Positions 36,900-45,903 of a DNA stretch of 64,000 bases are shown here, piece after piece. This stretch comes from Gammaproteobacteria bacterium. Lineage in GTDB: Bacteria > Pseudomonadota > Gammaproteobacteria > Pseudomonadales > Azotimanducaceae. Position 1 is the stretch's first letter. Every line of letters begins with the position of its first letter. Under the pieces are notes generated by a model. The model searched no databases. It worked only from the letters and a program-made list of their open reading frames with translations, and was not told the DNA's origin. Location: contig VXNY01000031.1 in the NCBI GenBank assembly GCA_009840305.1, positions 1 to 64,000 on the forward strand. Direction: 5' to 3'. The translations under genes were made by a program, and so were the position numbers.

Positions 36900-37021
36900 A
36901 TCAGCAAATCCTTGGGTTGTGTTAGGAAGAAAATAGTTGTCCTATAATTTTAAGCGCATGCCATCGCCTACACGTTCCCAACGAAGTTTCATCACCATTT
37001 GGAACACCATTTACCTAACGA

Positions 37022-37708
37022 ATGACGGAACTTAGTGGTAATTTTCAATTGACCGCCAGTAACTCTCAATTTCTTTTGTCCGCTGATAACATTGGCGTTC
37101 GATTGTCCGAGAGGTGGATTTTCAGGTATGTCAATATCGGCGTAGAGAGTGGCCAGCTGGTTTGCATCATCGGCGGGAACGGCGCAGGTAAGTCGACCTG
37201 TGTCAAAACTCTTCTGGGATTGATTCCTCTAACCGAAGGGAAGATTGAGAAGCAGAAATCTCTGACGATCGGTTACGTACCACAAAAACTGACGATTACA
37301 CCGATACTACCAATGACAGTATACCGGCTGTTGACTCTGGGAAAACATCGATGCAAAAGAACAGAAATTGAACATGTACTGTTTGTAGTTGGATTGGAGA
37401 AGCTTGGAAATCCACTGGTTACCACACTTTCTGGCGGTGAGTTCCAAAGGTTAATGCTCGCTCGAGCGATTCTGCGGAAACCTCAGCTTTTAGTGTTAGA
37501 TGAACCTCTACAAGGGGTAGATATCGCTAACACTGACATCCTGAACGACTTAATACTTACGATTCGCGATGAGCTTCAGTGTGGTGTACTAGTTGTGTCG
37601 CATGACATTGAAAGAGTCTTTCAAGACGCGGACGACGTTTTAGTATTAGTACCACACGAACATGACGAAGTCAAAACCGACAATCCTGTTTGGAATCGTA
37701 GCGGATAG
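37022..37708 (+). CDS. znuC: Zinc ABC transporter ATPase ZnuC
   Basis: 228 residues. Walker A GGNGAGKST, signature LSGGEFQRLMLARA, Walker B LLVLDEPLQGVD and the switch His in VVSHDIERV are all present. The zinc-family pattern GYVPQKLTITPILPMTVYRLL is recognisable. The first ~20 residues precede the conserved domain and the ribosome-binding site is weak, so a slightly later start is possible. It energises import through ZnuB, encoded 36 nt downstream. Confidence 0.93.
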   Translation: MTELSGNFQLTASNSQFLLSADNIGVRLSERWIFRYVNIGVESGQLVCIIGGNGAGKSTCVKTLLGLIPLTEGKIEKQKSLTIGYVPQKLTITPILPMTVYRLLTLGKHRCKRTEIEHVLFVVGLEKLGNPLVTTLSGGEFQRLMLARAILRKPQLLVLDEPLQGVDIANTDILNDLILTIRDELQCGVLVVSHDIERVFQDADDVLVLVPHEHDEVKTDNPVWNRSG

Positions 37709-37744
37709 TCTTGTATCGATGATTTGTCAGGACTCTTGATTTAG

Positions 37745-38554
37745 ATGTTGGACGACTTCTTTGTACGCGCAATGATCGCCGGTATCGGTGTCGCCTGCTT
37801 CGCCGGTCCAGTCGGGTGCTTTATCGTATGGAGGCGCTTAGCTTATTTTGGCGAAACCATAGCCCATTCATCTCTGTTGGGCGTAGCGATGGCGATCATT
37901 CTAGACTTTAACTTGGTGGTTGGCATTTTTGCTTCAGCATCGGTTGTCGTGACAGTATTGTTTTTCTTAGATCGACGCGGAGGGCTACCGACAGACACTA
38001 TTCTCGGCCTGCTCGCCCATGGTGGCTTAGCGCTTGGATTGGTCGTTCTAGCCTTTATACCTGGGATGCGACTAAACCTACAAACCATCTTGTTTGGAGA
38101 CATTCTAGCGGTTACAAGATTTGATCTGCTTCAAGTGTGGCTTGGTGGAGTAGTGGCGTTAGCTGTACTCTTGTGGTTGTGGCAACCGCTACTGGTTTCC
38201 ACAGTTAGTGAAGACCTAGCGCGAGTGGAATCCCTTCGACCAGACAGAGCAAAGTTTCTTTTTGGTATTCTCGTTGCAGCAATAATCGCGGTGGCGATCA
38301 AAATCGTCGGGGTTCTGCTCATCGTTGCGTTGTTAGTGATTCCAGCCGCGACCGCGAGACGATTTGCAACCACACCGGAAATAATGGCAGTTGGCGCTAC
38401 GGGTGTTGGTGTTTCATCTGTCATTGTTGGCTTGTTCTCGTCGCTTCAATTTGACACACCATCGGGACCTTCTATTGTGGTTGCAGCGATCACATTATTT
38501 GTAATAACCCGCTTAATCGCTTTAGTTTTACTTCGCAAAAAGAAATACGAATGA
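37745..38554 (+). CDS. znuB: Zinc ABC transporter permease ZnuB
   Basis: 269 residues, almost entirely hydrophobic, with about eight membrane segments typical of the ABC-3 family. The N-terminal IAGIGVACFAGPVGCFIVWRR and the FGETIAHSSLLGVAMA stretch are family hallmarks. It forms the membrane channel for zinc import with ZnuC and takes zinc from ZnuA. Confidence 0.94.
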   Translation: MLDDFFVRAMIAGIGVACFAGPVGCFIVWRRLAYFGETIAHSSLLGVAMAIILDFNLVVGIFASASVVVTVLFFLDRRGGLPTDTILGLLAHGGLALGLVVLAFIPGMRLNLQTILFGDILAVTRFDLLQVWLGGVVALAVLLWLWQPLLVSTVSEDLARVESLRPDRAKFLFGILVAAIIAVAIKIVGVLLIVALLVIPAATARRFATTPEIMAVGATGVGVSSVIVGLFSSLQFDTPSGPSIVVAAITLFVITRLIALVLLRKKKYE

Positions 38555-38690
38555 GAAGACTGCCGAGTCAGTTTCTACACTATACTGAATCTAAAGTACC
38601 AGTTGACTCTTTCCTCGATATACAATGTTTTTGCTCGGAAATCTTAATTATTGAATTTCGGCCGACCAACGACAAACTCGGAGACTGAAT

Positions 38691-39314
38691 ATGGCTAAAC
38701 GATTGTTGCCGCTGATCTGTTTTATATCGATTTCGTCATACGCACACCATCAATTTTTTTTGGAATCAAAGTCGCTTCAACAGATCGGAGATGCAACGGT
38801 AAGCGTCTCTTTTGATCGGTTACATGACACGTATCACTGGCTCCTGCATTGCTACGACAAGTCTTCAGCACAGTTCCCTCCAATGGGAGTTTTAGTCACG
38901 TGCGAAGAGGTCGCTCAGTTTGGTGTGTCTTTTATGCTGTCGGAAGCACCAGAAACAGACTCAACTGAACTCCAACTACAGTATCGTTTTGACGATGGAG
39001 AACCTACATCCGTCGAAACTAAAATCGCTCACATGAATCCCCGACACGCCATAGTAGAATTTGACAAAGAAAATTTCTCGACGTTTCTTGAAGGTTTGGC
39101 GGTAGCTAAAAAAATTGTGTTTTCTGTAGGTACTGTCGAGGACACATTACATCTAAAAGAAATGAGTGAGGCGGTTGACGAATATCGCAAAATTCTCGCG
39201 GACTCCTATATTATTGAGCTTGAATCGGATATGAACAACGACGCCGACGTTGAACCCACAATCGATTCGTCGGAGAACGAAGAAGATTCTTCAACCGAAT
39301 CCGAAGTCAGATAA
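38691..39314 (+). CDS. Secreted hypothetical protein (DUF6702-like) beside the zinc operon
   Basis: 207 residues with GGAG before the ATG. The signal peptide (LLPLICFISISSYA) is followed directly by HHQFF, so the mature N-terminus probably begins with two histidines. The pattern of a HxFxxS start followed by a small beta-rich domain resembles proteins grouped as DUF6702, with modest certainty. The last ~30 residues are acidic (Glu, Asp, Ser). It lies 136 nt after znuB on the same strand. A histidine-first mature terminus and the acidic tail suggest metal handling, but that is inference. Confidence 0.6.
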   Translation: MAKRLLPLICFISISSYAHHQFFLESKSLQQIGDATVSVSFDRLHDTYHWLLHCYDKSSAQFPPMGVLVTCEEVAQFGVSFMLSEAPETDSTELQLQYRFDDGEPTSVETKIAHMNPRHAIVEFDKENFSTFLEGLAVAKKIVFSVGTVEDTLHLKEMSEAVDEYRKILADSYIIELESDMNNDADVEPTIDSSENEEDSSTESEVR

Positions 39315-39426
39315 CATCTGAATTACACCCACCGAAGAGCTAATTCGGTCAAGGCCCAGTCAGCGTCTGATCGCAAGCCGATTTTCGAATTTTTGTCTGG
39401 ATTATTAAAAGAAAGAGTAGTTTTTA

Positions 39427-40005
39427 CTAGAAACTGTACAAAAAGTTGAAACTAAACGTGTTTGTTCCATAGTCTCCGAATATTCGCGAAATAGAAAAAT
39501 CAACCGCAGTTTTATCACTCATAGTCAGTATCAAACTCCCTGATACAGCTAGTTCAACACCGTCTTCCTGTAAAAGAAAGTGTTCGCTTTCGTCTTCTTC
39601 CTCGTCGTCGCGATGTTCATGTTCTTCAGCCATAAAGTCCACTTCAATCGTATAGCGTGAAAATCCTGCTTTTCCCGCGACAGATATACGTTCGTTGAAC
39701 GGATACGTGTATGTGCCTAAAACCGACAAGTACGTATTTGCTTTTGCGTTGTCTTCAATTTCAGTTTCCTCCACATGTATAAGAGACGGAATCGGAGAAA
39801 TTGCTACCGCTTGGTCGTAAATAACTTCAACACCGATCTCGTCTCGGACATACGCACCAAGTCCAACTCGCCAACCGATACCGTCTCCAGTAAGCGCGTC
39901 TGCGTCCTCTCCGTACAGAGATGCACCCCCGAAAACGTAGAAGTTCGTCTGAGCAGCGATTGGTAGGGTCAACATAAAAATAAATGCGCAAAAAACTGTT
40001 TTCAA
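39427..40005 (-). CDS. Small outer-membrane beta-barrel protein with His/acid-rich loop
   Basis: 192 residues from a TTG at 40005, with AAGGAA well placed upstream; an ATG at 40038 would put 11 polar residues before the signal. Signal peptide about 1-20 (ending PIAAQ). The body alternates short amphipathic strands and ends in FSFNFLYSF, the aromatic C-terminus used for outer-membrane insertion. A surface loop reads EEHEHRDDEEEDESEHF, a plausible metal-binding patch. The position next to znuABC suggests a role in zinc uptake or sensing. It may be an OmpW- or OmpA-barrel relative; the family was not pinned down. Confidence 0.65.
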   Translation of the reverse strand: MKTVFCAFIFMLTLPIAAQTNFYVFGGASLYGEDADALTGDGIGWRVGLGAYVRDEIGVEVIYDQAVAISPIPSLIHVEETEIEDNAKANTYLSVLGTYTYPFNERISVAGKAGFSRYTIEVDFMAEEHEHRDDEEEDESEHFLLQEDGVELAVSGSLILTMSDKTAVDFSISRIFGDYGTNTFSFNFLYSF

Positions 40006-40190
40006 AATATTTCCTTGTTGGTCAAACGGCGGTTTCAAAGTTTGTCTCGAAACTATCCAAAGTTGTAGTATCAGATTGAAGTCGCCTCAAGAACAACGAA
40101 ACATTAGGGAGCATATTTCGTGATTTTTGTCCGACTCGTGGGTATTAATTTGCGTATTCAACACCTAACTTCCCCGACAAATCTTAGAAA

Positions 40191-40266
40191 TGGCGTCCCC
40201 TAGGGGAGTCGAACCCCTGTTGCTGGGATGAAAACCCAGTGTCCTGGGCCACTAGACGAAGGGGAC
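40191..40266 (-). tRNA. tRNA-Glu (anticodon UUC)
   Basis: 76 nt read on the minus strand. The acceptor stem GTCCCCT/AGGGGAC, anticodon stem CTGGG/CCCAG with loop TTTTCAT (anticodon TTC), T-loop GGTTCGACTCC and an encoded 3' CCA are all present. The sequence is close to E. coli tRNA-Glu. Confidence 0.97.
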
Positions 40267-40278
40267 GCAGACGACGGA

Positions 40279-40306
40279 ATTTTACGACTAGTAAAGCAAC
40301 GGTCAA
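40279..40306 (-). promoter_or_regulatory. Promoter of tRNA-Glu
   Basis: On the minus strand: TTGACC (40306-40301), a 16-nt spacer, then TAAAAT (40284-40279), ending 12 nt before the mature tRNA. Spacing and position fit a strong sigma-70 promoter with a very short leader. Confidence 0.65.
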
Positions 40307-40328
40307 GACGCTCTGCTGTCCAACGGAG

Positions 40329-41306
40329 TTAAAACGACACTCCAATTCCAATACTGTAAGTCAAATTGGTGTTCTTTGAGTTCTCTGCTGGATCTGTTTC
40401 GTACTTCACATTGCTTCGCAGATCTAAGTTTAGTGTATTAGACAGCAAAAATCGCAGACCGAATATTCCGTCTATCACACCGCTGTTCGTCTCTGTGATC
40501 CAAAGTAGACGGTTCTTCTGCAACAACTCAACACGTCCTCCAAACATCTTTTTACGGTAGATACTCGCAACGCGTAAAGCTGGTGAGATTTCTTCAAACT
40601 CATCAGAAGATTGATGCACCGCGCTTACGGCTACATCCATCGACAAATCTGTCAGAGAATGGTCTATGAATTTCTTGCCTCCACCAAACCCGAGGACAGC
40701 CCTCCAAGAAATTTCATTAAGAGGATCATAGGAATAGTCCACGCTAACGGTGTTATACCACCTACTTTCACGGAGCCAACGAAAGTCGTACTTAACATCA
40801 AGTAAGTCGATAGTTGTTAGAGTATCAGTAGATTCTCGAGTCTGTGATACGTTCAACAACTGTTCACTTTTCGATCGTAACAAAGAAGACTCGCTAAACA
40901 TCGAAAAGTTCTGAGATTCGTTATTGCCCGATGTTCCGGCTAGCGAGATTGTAAGTTGACTCTTCCAAGCAGTGTTAATTACCAAAACTGAAGTTTTCAC
41001 TCTTCGGACAATGTCTAACTTTGTTACGTCGACATTGGAGGACAATGCTCTTGTTTCTTTCGATCCATCAACGTAGATAATGGTAAAGTCGGTATCTGTG
41101 ACCAAGCTATCAACTTTCTTTTGGTTGATGTAAAGCGACCCCGCGTAGTCCGTCCTGAAGGTGACCACTTTCCCTGATACACCGACAAGTTCCCCTGAAA
41201 GAATGTCACCATTGTTTATCGTCAATGTATCACCAATAACAGTATTTCCAGTTAAATATATAAAAATACTAATTATTGTTATAAGTAAAGACTTTAATGT
41301 GTTCAA
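40329..41306 (-). CDS. DUF481-family outer-membrane protein
   Basis: 325 residues from a TTG at 41306, with GGAG eight bases upstream; longer in-frame starts run into the upstream gene and lack a signal peptide. The signal is about 1-28. The N-terminal segment (LTINNGDILSGELVGVSGKVVTFRTDYAGSL in outline) has the short beta-motif found before the barrel in many DUF481 proteins. A beta-barrel follows, ending LTYSIGIGVSF with a terminal Phe. Its function is unknown; some relatives are induced by salt stress. It follows the DUF815 gene immediately and is probably co-transcribed with it. Confidence 0.8.
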   Translation of the reverse strand: MNTLKSLLITIISIFIYLTGNTVIGDTLTINNGDILSGELVGVSGKVVTFRTDYAGSLYINQKKVDSLVTDTDFTIIYVDGSKETRALSSNVDVTKLDIVRRVKTSVLVINTAWKSQLTISLAGTSGNNESQNFSMFSESSLLRSKSEQLLNVSQTRESTDTLTTIDLLDVKYDFRWLRESRWYNTVSVDYSYDPLNEISWRAVLGFGGGKKFIDHSLTDLSMDVAVSAVHQSSDEFEEISPALRVASIYRKKMFGGRVELLQKNRLLWITETNSGVIDGIFGLRFLLSNTLNLDLRSNVKYETDPAENSKNTNLTYSIGIGVSF

Positions 41307-41311
41307 TGGCA

Positions 41312-42193
41312 CTACTCCGTCTGTTCCAAAAGTTTTTTTCCGATCCAGTGTTGCGCAAAGTGTGCCGCTGTTCGACCGCTCCGAACGCCTCGGTTTAACG
41401 CCCACTGCAGTGCGTGTTTCCTTGTTTCTTCGGTCATGTCTGACGTAAGTTGATATTGACTTGCTAGCTTTTGAATCCAGTGATTCACTACACGTAAGTA
41501 CTGCTCTTGATCGAATGGATGAAATGCCAGCCAGAGACCAAATCTATCGGAGAGAGAGATTTTCTCTTCTATTGCCTCTGCTTCGTGCAAGTCTTCCGTA
41601 CCTGGTGTTTCATTGTCTCGATGTAGTTCGGTGATTAAATGTCGACGATTCGAAGTGACGTATAAAAGTATGTTCGTCGTTGCAGTGACGACTGAGCCTT
41701 CTAAAGCACTCTTTAGGTCCTTGTAGCTGAAATCAAACGCATCAAATGACAAGTCATCGCAGAAAATGACGAATTTGTACGGAAGGGTTCCCAAGATTTC
41801 AGCCAGAACTCCAATCTCGGTCAAAAAGTTTTTCTCTACCTCCACTAACCTTAATCCACGATCCCCGAATTTTTGCAGGATCGCGTGAATTAATGAAGAT
41901 TTTCCTGTTCCTCGAGCACCCCAAAGAAGTGCATTGTTTGCCGGTAGCTCGCGACAAAACAATTCGGTGTTATTGATCAAGGTCGTTTTATGTCGATCAA
42001 TCTCCAGAAGATCATCAAGATCGTACTTTTCTAGATTTTTAATCGGGTGGAACGTACTGTAAGTTTCGTGGTAACGCCATTTGGCAGCAAAGGTGTGCGT
42101 CCAATCAATCGCTTCTGTTCTTGGTACGAACACTCTAAGATCATCCACCAGACTCTCTAGTTTGTTAAGTAATTGCCGAAGTTCCTGATCCAT
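41312..42193 (-). CDS. DUF815-family P-loop ATPase
   Basis: 293 residues. Walker A GARGTGKSS sits near residue 95. The Walker B-like VIFCDDLSFD and sensor-like TSNRRHLI follow, with FGLWLAFHPFDQEQYL near the C-terminus. This is the AAA-like DUF815 pattern. The proteins are cytoplasmic with no established role. The gene ends 5 nt before the DUF481 gene starts, so their expression is linked. Confidence 0.9.
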   Translation of the reverse strand: MDQELRQLLNKLESLVDDLRVFVPRTEAIDWTHTFAAKWRYHETYSTFHPIKNLEKYDLDDLLEIDRHKTTLINNTELFCRELPANNALLWGARGTGKSSLIHAILQKFGDRGLRLVEVEKNFLTEIGVLAEILGTLPYKFVIFCDDLSFDAFDFSYKDLKSALEGSVVTATTNILLYVTSNRRHLITELHRDNETPGTEDLHEAEAIEEKISLSDRFGLWLAFHPFDQEQYLRVVNHWIQKLASQYQLTSDMTEETRKHALQWALNRGVRSGRTAAHFAQHWIGKKLLEQTE

Positions 42194-42327
42194 AACTGTT
42201 GAATTTTACGAAGGCTAATGGAGCTCAATCAATATGGTTTTCCTATGACTTGAGAGTGCAAAAGGGGGCGTTGTACCTTCCTTGGAATATTTAATAAAAT
42301 TTTTTGACCCTATTTGAAGGTGTTTTC

Positions 42328-43752
42328 ATGTCAGGTTTGTACGCAGCGTTCATTACCTATTTAATCGTTCTATTTTTAGTTGCCATTTATGCAAATATTC
42401 GTACGAAATCGATGTCAGATTTCGCTATCGGCGGTCGTTCGATCTCGAGTCCAGTAGCAGCCCTGTCTGCTGGAGCTAGTGATATGTCTGGTTGGCTACT
42501 GTTGGGACTACCAGGCGCTATCTACTTAAGTGGTCTCGTGGAACTTTGGATTGTTTTCGGTTTGGTTGTTGGTGCGTTGCTAAACTGGACTTTCGTTGCA
42601 AAACGACTACGTGTCGCCAGTGTAGTTTGGGGAGATGCGACCTCCATACCACATGTATTGCGACTCAGAGTCGCCGCGAACGGACCTCTGTTGGAGATTG
42701 TTGCGGCAGTCGCGATAGTTGTATTTTTCACGATCTATATTTCTGCTGGGTTCATTGCGGGTGCTAAGTTGTTCGAGAGTGTGTTTGACTTAGATTACAC
42801 TTGGGCTTTGCTTCTTGGTGCCTTCATCGTATTGTGTTACACAGCCCTTGGAGGATTCCTCGCGGTGAGCTGGACGGATACGTTTCAAGCGCTATTGATG
42901 ATGCTGGTGTTGGTTTTAGTACCAGTTCTTGCCTTCAGCGTAGGTAGTCCTAGCGAGAATTTGAACACCACAACTCCGCCGGTATGGGATGCTGGTGCCT
43001 ATGGCGTTCTCAGTGTAATCGGACTCCTAGCTTGGGGTCTAGGGTACTTCGGGCAACCGCACATACTGAAGAGATTCATGGCATTGAAAAACCCCGATGA
43101 TGCCAGAGTAGCGCGCACTATTGGTATGTCATGGATGGTCATCTCATGTCTTGGTGCGGTCGCGGTAGCCTACGCCGGACTACATCTCCTACCGAGAATC
43201 GAGGACGAAGAAACCATTCTCATCAAACTGAGCGAGATCTTGTTAAATCCATGGATCGCCGGCATTGTCATCGCTGCGATCATGGCAGCTGCTATGAGTA
43301 CCGTAGACTCTCAGTTAATGGTAATTACTACATCAATCGTAAACTCGCGATGGCTAAGCGACCGAACCGCGTTGTTCGTTAATCGAGTCGGGGTAATAGT
43401 CATCGGTACGATTGCATTGCTTCTTGCTCTCGATCCCGAGAGTAAGATCTTTGGCACGGTGAGCTTGGCATGGGCTGGGATCGGAGCAAGCATTGGTCCT
43501 TGTGTGCTGTTTTCCTTGTTCTACCGCAAAACGACCGGTACAGCGTTGATATCTGGAATACTCGTAGCGATTGTGGTCGTACCAATATGGAAAGAACTGT
43601 TGTCCGGTGGGATTTTTGATGTCTACGCCCTGCTCCCAGCATTCTTGCTGTCCAGCCTGGTGATTTGGATCGTCTCCCGTCTGTGGCCCGATGAGCTAGC
43701 GCAGGCGCGCTTTGATGAGTTTAGGAAACGAGTAGGGTCAAGTCCGACGTAA
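42328..43752 (+). CDS. putP: Sodium:solute symporter, PutP (sodium/proline) type
   Basis: 474 residues from the ATG at 42328, which has GAAGGTG upstream; a TTG at 42304 would be in frame but less supported. It has about 13 membrane helices. SDFAIGGRS, LSAGASDMSGWLLLGLPGA and the helix GYFGQPHILKRFMA are signatures of the SSS family and specifically of PutP. AAIMAAAMSTVDSQLMV is the conserved TM8 region with the sodium-site serines. It imports proline, or a related solute, with sodium. No putA is nearby. Its 3' end overlaps the next gene, which is convergent, by 15 nt. Confidence 0.9.
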   Translation: MSGLYAAFITYLIVLFLVAIYANIRTKSMSDFAIGGRSISSPVAALSAGASDMSGWLLLGLPGAIYLSGLVELWIVFGLVVGALLNWTFVAKRLRVASVVWGDATSIPHVLRLRVAANGPLLEIVAAVAIVVFFTIYISAGFIAGAKLFESVFDLDYTWALLLGAFIVLCYTALGGFLAVSWTDTFQALLMMLVLVLVPVLAFSVGSPSENLNTTTPPVWDAGAYGVLSVIGLLAWGLGYFGQPHILKRFMALKNPDDARVARTIGMSWMVISCLGAVAVAYAGLHLLPRIEDEETILIKLSEILLNPWIAGIVIAAIMAAAMSTVDSQLMVITTSIVNSRWLSDRTALFVNRVGVIVIGTIALLLALDPESKIFGTVSLAWAGIGASIGPCVLFSLFYRKTTGTALISGILVAIVVVPIWKELLSGGIFDVYALLPAFLLSSLVIWIVSRLWPDELAQARFDEFRKRVGSSPT

Positions 43753-44139
43753 TGGGACGATATTGTCAGTTTGTTTACTAAACGTCTGATGATCTAGATC
43801 TTCACCGTCTAGCCCGATCTTACCCTTATCGAAATATCTTATTTCGTAGGTGAATTCATCTCCACTTGCGTCAGAGAGGATCAAAGAAGACTGACTGATT
43901 CGCCAGGATCCTTGTTTGATCGCATCCTGTTGTCTGAATTCATAGGAACCCTTGGAGAGTTCGCCGTTAAACGAAAGGAATACAGGGTCCTGCCCGTCCG
44001 GTGGTGCATCCTGTGCCCACGAACCAGGCAGTTCTAAGCTTGCTAACCATTTCTGTCGTGCAGTACTTGTTCTGCTATACCACATGATCAGAATCACCGC
44101 GATCGCCATCAATCCAAAGAGTAGTCCGATCCGTCCCAT
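43738..44139 (-). CDS. Small membrane-anchored hypothetical protein
   Basis: 133 residues with one N-terminal membrane helix (about 3-21, IGLLFGLMAIAVILIMW) and a soluble domain, probably periplasmic. The domain has the pattern LPGSWAQ, YEFRQQDAIKQGSWRI and LILSDASGDEFTYEI, resembling small lipocalin-like domains that measure or bind hydrophobic ligands. No family is assigned. It converges on putP. Confidence 0.65.
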   Translation of the reverse strand: MGRIGLLFGLMAIAVILIMWYSRTSTARQKWLASLELPGSWAQDAPPDGQDPVFLSFNGELSKGSYEFRQQDAIKQGSWRISQSSLILSDASGDEFTYEIRYFDKGKIGLDGEDLDHQTFSKQTDNIVPLRRT

Positions 44140-44346
44140 AATTCGAAGTTAGCTCAATGAAAAGTATTTAAGAACGTAGTACAGGAGGATTTGAAGTCTC
44201 GTTCCCGCGACCAGTACAAGGAATTCAGACTCAAGCCGACAACTCTCTTGGAATCGAAATAGTAGTAATCCACTGCTGCTATCTAAGACTTGCTTTAATA
44301 CTTATATAGTATTTAAAATAGAATAAATGAAAATCCCTAAGATAAA

Positions 44347-45831
44347 CTAACCAAAGCCCATTTCTTCTATGTCTACAGGAACTAACGGATACTGAATACC
44401 TGCCCACTTCTGTACTACGCGAACGACTTGACAACAATATCCAAATTCATTATCATACCAAGCATAAATTTGAACGTGTTTTCCGTCATCCGCAACGATT
44501 GTCGCCTGACCATCGACGATACAGGCATGACGATTCCCTATAAAGTCTGAAGACACAACTTCAGATTCGTAGGTGTAGTCAATTTGTCTTTGTAGGGTCG
44601 AGAATAATGAAACATCGCGCAGGTATCTCGTTACTTCTTCCTTGGTAGTCTCTGATTGAAGTGTCAAGTTCAATATCGCTAACGATACGTTAGGTAAAGG
44701 AACTCTAATCGCATTGCCTGTAAGACGACCTTTTAAATGCGGCAAGAAGCTCGCGACCGCTTTCGATGCACCCGTTTCAGTTATTACCAAGTTTAACGGT
44801 GCTCCTCGACCACGACGATCTTTCTTGTGATAGTTATCAGTTAAATTCTGGTCTGGAGTGTAGGCGTGCACGGTTTCCATATGGCCATAGTCAATGCGGT
44901 ACTTATTGTCCATTACTTTCAAAATAGGAACAATTGCATTCGTAGTACATGAACCTGCAGAGATTATTTTTTGATCTGATGTCAGAATGTGAGAATTGAT
45001 ACCCGATACTATATTGGGTACGGAGCCTTTGGAGGGAGCAGTAACGATTACGCGATCAACACCTTTTGCTTCTAAATGCTGTCCTAATCCAGCTTCATTC
45101 CTCCAAACTCCAGTATTGTCAATTACTAGTGCGTTTTCGATGCCGTATTGCTCATAGTCAACCTCGGCGGGATTGGTGGCGTAAATAAACCGCACAACAT
45201 TACCGTTAATGATGAGGCAATTGTTTTCCCGGTCGATTCGAATCGTACCAGAAAAGTCACCATGAACGGAATCGTGGCGTAACAGTAGTGCACGTTTTTC
45301 TAGGTCGTTTTGCGTTGCGGGACGAAGCACAACGGCGCGTAATCGCAGTTGATCTCCACTTCCGGTCTTCTCAATCAATAAACGTGCTAATAATCGACCA
45401 ATTCGACCAAAACCATACAACACTACGTCCTGAGGTTTGGCTAGAGGTTTTACGTGTCTTCCTAACACATGCGCACACTGTTCACGTGCGTAATCCTCTA
45501 CTGTCGGTGGATTTTCACCATACTCGCACAAATTCATATGCTTGACAGTGAGTTGCCCCAAATCGAAGTGCGAAGGACCGCAATCTAACTCAGCAACCGC
45601 TTTGAGCATTGGGTAGGTCTCAAATTCCGACAGCTCATTCTGCGCCGTTTGTCTGACAAACCGATGAGTACTCATGATATCGGTGACGCTCTTGTTATAT
45701 AAAGCACGACCGAATAGATAGGTAACGATGTTTTTACGATACAGTTGCCCGATCATTGGAATCATCGCTTCTGCAAGTGCTTCGCGTTCTTTCCAATCAG
45801 GGAAATAATCGTCTAAGTGGTCTAATGCCAA
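44347..45831 (-). CDS. gap: Glyceraldehyde-3-phosphate dehydrogenase, long form with N-terminal extension
   Basis: 494 residues from TTG with a GGAAA site upstream. A ~125-residue helical N-terminal extension precedes the standard GAPDH: NAD-binding YGFGRIGRLLARLL, the catalytic Cys in SAGSCTTNAIVP, YTPDQNLTDNYHKKDRRGRGA and WYDNEFGYCCQVV. Such ~490-residue GAPDHs are known in Pseudomonas and relatives, encoded beside mfd. It catalyses reversible oxidation of glyceraldehyde-3-phosphate in glycolysis or gluconeogenesis. What the extension does is not known to me. Confidence 0.93.
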   Translation of the reverse strand: MALDHLDDYFPDWKEREALAEAMIPMIGQLYRKNIVTYLFGRALYNKSVTDIMSTHRFVRQTAQNELSEFETYPMLKAVAELDCGPSHFDLGQLTVKHMNLCEYGENPPTVEDYAREQCAHVLGRHVKPLAKPQDVVLYGFGRIGRLLARLLIEKTGSGDQLRLRAVVLRPATQNDLEKRALLLRHDSVHGDFSGTIRIDRENNCLIINGNVVRFIYATNPAEVDYEQYGIENALVIDNTGVWRNEAGLGQHLEAKGVDRVIVTAPSKGSVPNIVSGINSHILTSDQKIISAGSCTTNAIVPILKVMDNKYRIDYGHMETVHAYTPDQNLTDNYHKKDRRGRGAPLNLVITETGASKAVASFLPHLKGRLTGNAIRVPLPNVSLAILNLTLQSETTKEEVTRYLRDVSLFSTLQRQIDYTYESEVVSSDFIGNRHACIVDGQATIVADDGKHVQIYAWYDNEFGYCCQVVRVVQKWAGIQYPLVPVDIEEMGFG

Positions 45832-45903
45832 TGTACTTTCCTATATGAACTAGTCACCTGTTCTATCCAAACATGCAAACAAAGATGTGTACCCTACGAG
45901 ATT

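Noticed and set aside
36900-37021. Possible Zur box between znuA and znuC
   Set aside because: TATAAT-like sequence is present but no palindrome close to the known Zur consensus could be found.
40191-40266. tRNA-Glu as an integration site for a mobile element
   Set aside because: No integrase gene and no repeated tRNA 3' end were seen on either side.
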